Below, in pieces: positions 60,895 through 64,000 of a stretch of 64,000 bases of DNA. Made by a program: the position numbers and the translations under genes. The notes beneath the pieces were generated by a model. That model was given only the letters and a program-made list of their open reading frames with translations, was not told where the DNA came from and did not search any database. The stretch's first letter is position 1; the number at the start of each line of letters is the position of its first letter. The stretch is from Parascedosporium putredinis (Eukaryota > Ascomycota > Sordariomycetes > Microascales > Microascaceae): contig CASHTG010000020.1 in assembly GCA_949357655.1 (NCBI GenBank), forward strand, positions 682,001 through 746,000, given 5' to 3'.

Positions 60895-62591
60895 CCCCCT
60901 TCCAATAGGTCCATACCAGGTCAAAGACCCAGCTTGTAGAAACAAAACCCGCGATAGAGTGCGCCGAACCCTCGCACAAACCCAGCCGTGAACGTAATCA
61001 ATAGTCATCATGGTTTGCTGCCCGCCTTGAGTTGACTTTGCATCTAAACGTCGTGCTGTGCTTGGCACTCCGGCACCCGCCTTGGCACATATCCCACTGC
61101 CTTTGCGACTTTGTACCTCTTCTCAAATCACATCACATTGACGCTGCCGCCGATGACACTTGCCAATCCGCCACGCGGGCTGTGGCCGTATGGTAAGAGC
61201 AAGCACAACACAGGTATCGTCAGCCTAGACATTCTGTGTAGGAGAAAATCGCCCAAGCTACCCGGACGCAGTGGCGCGATTACAAGGAAAGAGTCTATGC
61301 ATCTTCATCACGACTAAGATGGCATCTGTGGTCGGCCCCTTCTGTTCACCTCCCTCTGCGACATCTAGGGTATTCGTAGGAAATAAGACTATGCTTGGAC
61401 CGTGATTGCACACAAAGCTAAAGAGTAGCTAAAGAGAAAGGGTGCCTGTGCCGAGTTCTCCAAAGTTCAGAGCCATCAAAGAGCGCCGGGTTGAAGAGCG
61501 CGTGGAAAGCCGAGGGGCCAGCGGCCAGGCCAGAGCGACCGAACCCTCTTAAGTTTGCCCGCTGGAGGGTTTGGAGGCGTCGAGAAGTGCCTACCAATAG
61601 GTCGTATAGACTTGATATCAATAGAATAAAAGGAGGCATCAAAACAAACATGAAGAGGACGAAATACCAAGTGGGAACGTATATGTGTAGCGGATGACCC
61701 ATCAGTCTCAACACTGAGACGTCGAGCTTCTTTATTCATGATTCTTGCACCTCGCATATGCCGTGATGGCCTGCCTACCCAACCGCTCCAGATTCAGCAC
61801 CATTACCTCGAAGACAAAATTCGCTGGACAACAAGTCTTGCGAAGGGGAATCCTTACTCAAACAAGCGAAGCAAGACGACAAATAATCATGATATATAGC
61901 AAAAACACAGACAGAAATGGGAATAATAAAGAAAGAAAAAAGCCAGTTAAAAGAAAAAGAAATGTACATCTTCGTTCTTCTTCATCTCATTCATCAAAAC
62001 TCCCGATTCAGCCACCCATATGATTGGAGAGACCTTTCCCCTTTGGCTTCCAGTCGCCGTTTTTGTAATGAAAAGCAAGCCACTCTGCAGCGCATCCGTT
62101 CTAAACCACCCCCACGCCGGATAGAGAAAAACAAAAAAGAATCAAGAGAAATTGAGAAAAGAATCACGGAAAGGCCTTGATTCCATTCCACATCTGCCAC
62201 AGAGCGCAAAGCAGAGAGCCCACCCACCGTCGGGCCATCGCGGAAAGTAGTTATAATTAGCCGAGTCGAGCACCGCGACTCGTTCGAGGTGATATCAAGA
62301 AGACTCAAGATATCGGAGGTCGGAGAAGAAGAAGAAAAAGAAAGGGAATCGTGCAATGAAGATGGTAAAAAGAGAAAAAGAAAAGGAAGAGGAGAAAAAC
62401 ATGACATCGTAAATCTTCAGTCTGTCCATTGTCCGCTGTAACACAAAGAAACAAACGCTCCACCCTGCTGCTAAGAAGGAGGAATAGGAAGGGAGGGACT
62501 GAGCGAACTCGAGGGCCGCCTTGGTGTGGGTATGCTCAACAACACTTCGCCCCGTATGACTTGGGTGGCTAACCTGTGCTTATGACGTCTC

Positions 62592-64000
62592 TCAGAAGTG
62601 GAATCTGAGTTCGTAGCCCCTCTGCTTAGGCATTCCATCGGTGTCGTTGTCGCCTGTATCAATCATCATCTCCCATTCCGTCTTTACCGGCGCACCGTTG
62701 TCGAGCTCAGTCACCTCCATAATCATGTCTTGGCCTTCGTCGACCTCGCTGATCACGTCATCGTCAATCTCGACTTCGACGCCGCTCGGTGTGACACGAA
62801 TCATTCTTTGGATCTTGGAAGGCTCCATATCCCATTTCGATCCGATTTGGTTCTTGAGCTCGTCTTGGGTGCGCTTCATTAGGTAGACCGCCCGATATAG
62901 GCTGGGCTTGCTCTGTGCCCTGTTCTCCTGGCGCCGTACGTAGAAGCAGGCTACGGGCCCTACTTCTCTTTCAACAGGAGGTCTGTAGCTGGGATCCACT
63001 CCGAGGGTCTCGATCCAGCCACTAAGATTTCCTGAACTGTAACCGTTCTTCTTGATCATGAACTTGTCCGAAGCCGCCCGGTCATTTTCGTTACCGTCAA
63101 CGCTCCACTGACCCATGCCCGTTGTTGATACTTGGGAAGCTAGAGAGGGTGATCTGGTGGAGGGCGACACGAGAGAGGAGCTCGTAACCGAGCTTCGACC
63201 GCTCCGAGCCTGCCAAACGGCACTGTTCCTATCCTCAAACTTGGAAAAGTCCGGATCGCCGGGCAGGGCCACTGGATGCAGGTCAGGGTCGTCGAGCTCC
63301 TCGCCGCGGAGGAAGAGAATGCTGATGGGCCGCGTGCTGGTAAACATGTCCTGTAGCGTCTGGAGCTTGACATGCCAGTCGTCTTCGGCAGGCGGCTTGC
63401 TTGCCCCGTTTACCGAGCTCGTGGAAGACATGGACCAAGTTCTCTTGTGCTTCTGAACCTTGCCCGGTCGCTGCGGGTCAATCTTGTTCGCGCCGCCGCC
63501 AGTCCGCTTCCTCTTGCCAAAGTCCTTCATCCCGCTCTCGACCTGAGAAATCTGCTGCTTGAGCTTGTCAATCGTCTTCTTGACGTGAGCAATATCGTTG
63601 GACAGCTTCCTCTCCGCTCCGTGATCACGGAAGAGCTTGGCTTTGCAGAAGCAAACCTCGACCGAGCCGTCATTTGGAGGCGGTTTCGACGTATCGATGG
63701 GGTAAGGGCTCGTTTTAGCGCACAGCCTTACTGGGATGCCCTTGACACCCTTGGAATGGCTGAAATCGGTAGAAAGGAAATTGAACCGCACAGCAATGCT
63801 AACCTCCGCCGTTCCGTGGATGCCGGGTGTCCAGATGACGGAGAAGCCATCGAAAGACGAGGTCTCGAGCTCGACCCGGGTGCGCTTATCGTCACCTTCA
63901 CCGGGGTCTCGGGCTTCAATGAACTCGACCGCCTGAAGTTTTCCCCCTCGTTGGTGAGCTTCGTTGGTGCCCCTACCTTCTTTCCACAGGCTCCAGCAAG
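62592..64000 (-). CDS. CP2/Grainyhead-like transcription factor (5' part missing, cut by window end)
   Basis: Nuclear DNA-binding factor; the Neurospora grainyhead-like protein is known for a role in cell-wall remodelling and conidial separation. The visible part reads from CWSLWKEGRGTNEAHQRGG at the window edge through LQAVEFIEARDPG, TSSFDGFSVIWTPGIHG, RFNFLSTDFSHSKGVKGIP, VRLCAKT and VEVCFCKAKLFRDHGAERK, all typical of the CP2 DNA-binding domain. A heptad-like helix (HVKKTIDKLKQQISQVESG) and a Ser-rich linker follow. A C-terminal part with KRTQDELKNQIGSKWDMEP may be a dimerisation region. Stop at 62592. 469 codons are visible without a frame break, in contrast to most neighbours. The start codon lies beyond the window. 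Confidence 0.92.
   Translation of the reverse strand, partial: CWSLWKEGRGTNEAHQRGGKLQAVEFIEARDPGEGDDKRTRVELETSSFDGFSVIWTPGIHGTAEVSIAVRFNFLSTDFSHSKGVKGIPVRLCAKTSPYPIDTSKPPPNDGSVEVCFCKAKLFRDHGAERKLSNDIAHVKKTIDKLKQQISQVESGMKDFGKRKRTGGGANKIDPQRPGKVQKHKRTWSMSSTSSVNGASKPPAEDDWHVKLQTLQDMFTSTRPISILFLRGEELDDPDLHPVALPGDPDFSKFEDRNSAVWQARSGRSSVTSSSLVSPSTRSPSLASQVSTTGMGQWSVDGNENDRAASDKFMIKKNGYSSGNLSGWIETLGVDPSYRPPVEREVGPVACFYVRRQENRAQSKPSLYRAVYLMKRTQDELKNQIGSKWDMEPSKIQRMIRVTPSGVEVEIDDDVISEVDEGQDMIMEVTELDNGAPVKTEWEMMIDTGDNDTDGMPKQRGYELRFHF

Larger units (their letters stand above)
57027..62591. other. Long gene-poor stretch between the MFS and CP2 genes
   Basis: 5.6 kb with many A- and T-runs (58250-58268, 58791-58802) and two dinucleotide arrays. 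A minus frame at 61418-61714 has a hydrophobic stretch (VLFMFVLMPPFILLISSLY) but no homology, no supporting intron structure and a competing frame; I do not call it. No tRNA or rRNA recognised. Confidence 0.45.

Noticed and set aside
61418..61714. Minus-strand frame with a hydrophobic helix
   Set aside because: Could be a small membrane protein, but there is no homology I recognise, no supporting splice structure and a competing frame over the same bases.
1..64000. CRISPR arrays, prophage, bacterial operons, insertion sequences
   Set aside because: Spliceosomal introns and fungal gene families throughout; the only arrays of short repeats are coding repeats or microsatellites.

Overview
The window is eukaryotic and looks like a filamentous ascomycete (Pezizomycotina, probably Sordariomycetes). 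Genes carry short GT..AG introns with CTAAC-type branch points, housekeeping proteins are of fungal type (Skn7, Ubp2, Gcd6, CP2/Grainyhead factor), and gene spacing is loose. No bacterial, viral or CRISPR feature was seen.

Layout. 1-24 kb holds only secreted or cell-surface products separated by long gene-poor stretches: a tyrosinase with signal peptide (3469-4940, +), a very large Pro/Gln-rich repeat protein (10734-16508, -) and a large Ser/Thr-rich, Cys-containing secreted protein (19181-23739, -). From 24.5 kb onward the content is conserved core: UBP2 deubiquitinase (-), a complex I subunit of the NDUFA11/B14.7 type (+), MSH2 (-), TRM10 (+, divergent from MSH2), PRI1 primase (-), SKN7 (+), GCD6/eIF2B-epsilon (+), a HAD 'Swiss Army Knife' protein with an RGG tail (-), ribosomal protein eL43 (+), a DUF167 protein (+), an MFS transporter of the TPO type (-) and, cut by the window end, a CP2/Grainyhead-like transcription factor (-). 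The core genes cover DNA replication and repair (PRI1, MSH2), translation (GCD6, eL43, TRM10), stress signalling (SKN7) and respiration. I see no pathway linking them beyond neighbourhood, apart from a pair of MluI cell-cycle boxes upstream of PRI1.

The most important property of this sequence is technical. At least 23 places in ten genes need exactly one extra base to keep a recognisable protein in frame. Nearly all lie in runs of C/G (some T), and all have the same sign (one base missing). Essential genes (GCD6, PRI1) are hit, so under-called homopolymers in the assembly are far more likely than real pseudogenes. The reading frames described below are therefore often split; I describe where they break. 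Tyrosinase, eL43, the DUF167 gene and the visible part of the CP2 gene are intact.

The most novel biology is the pair of giant secreted proteins between 10.7 and 23.7 kb: modular, repeat-expanding, with small CRGTTC-type cysteine modules, and not recognised by me as a named family.
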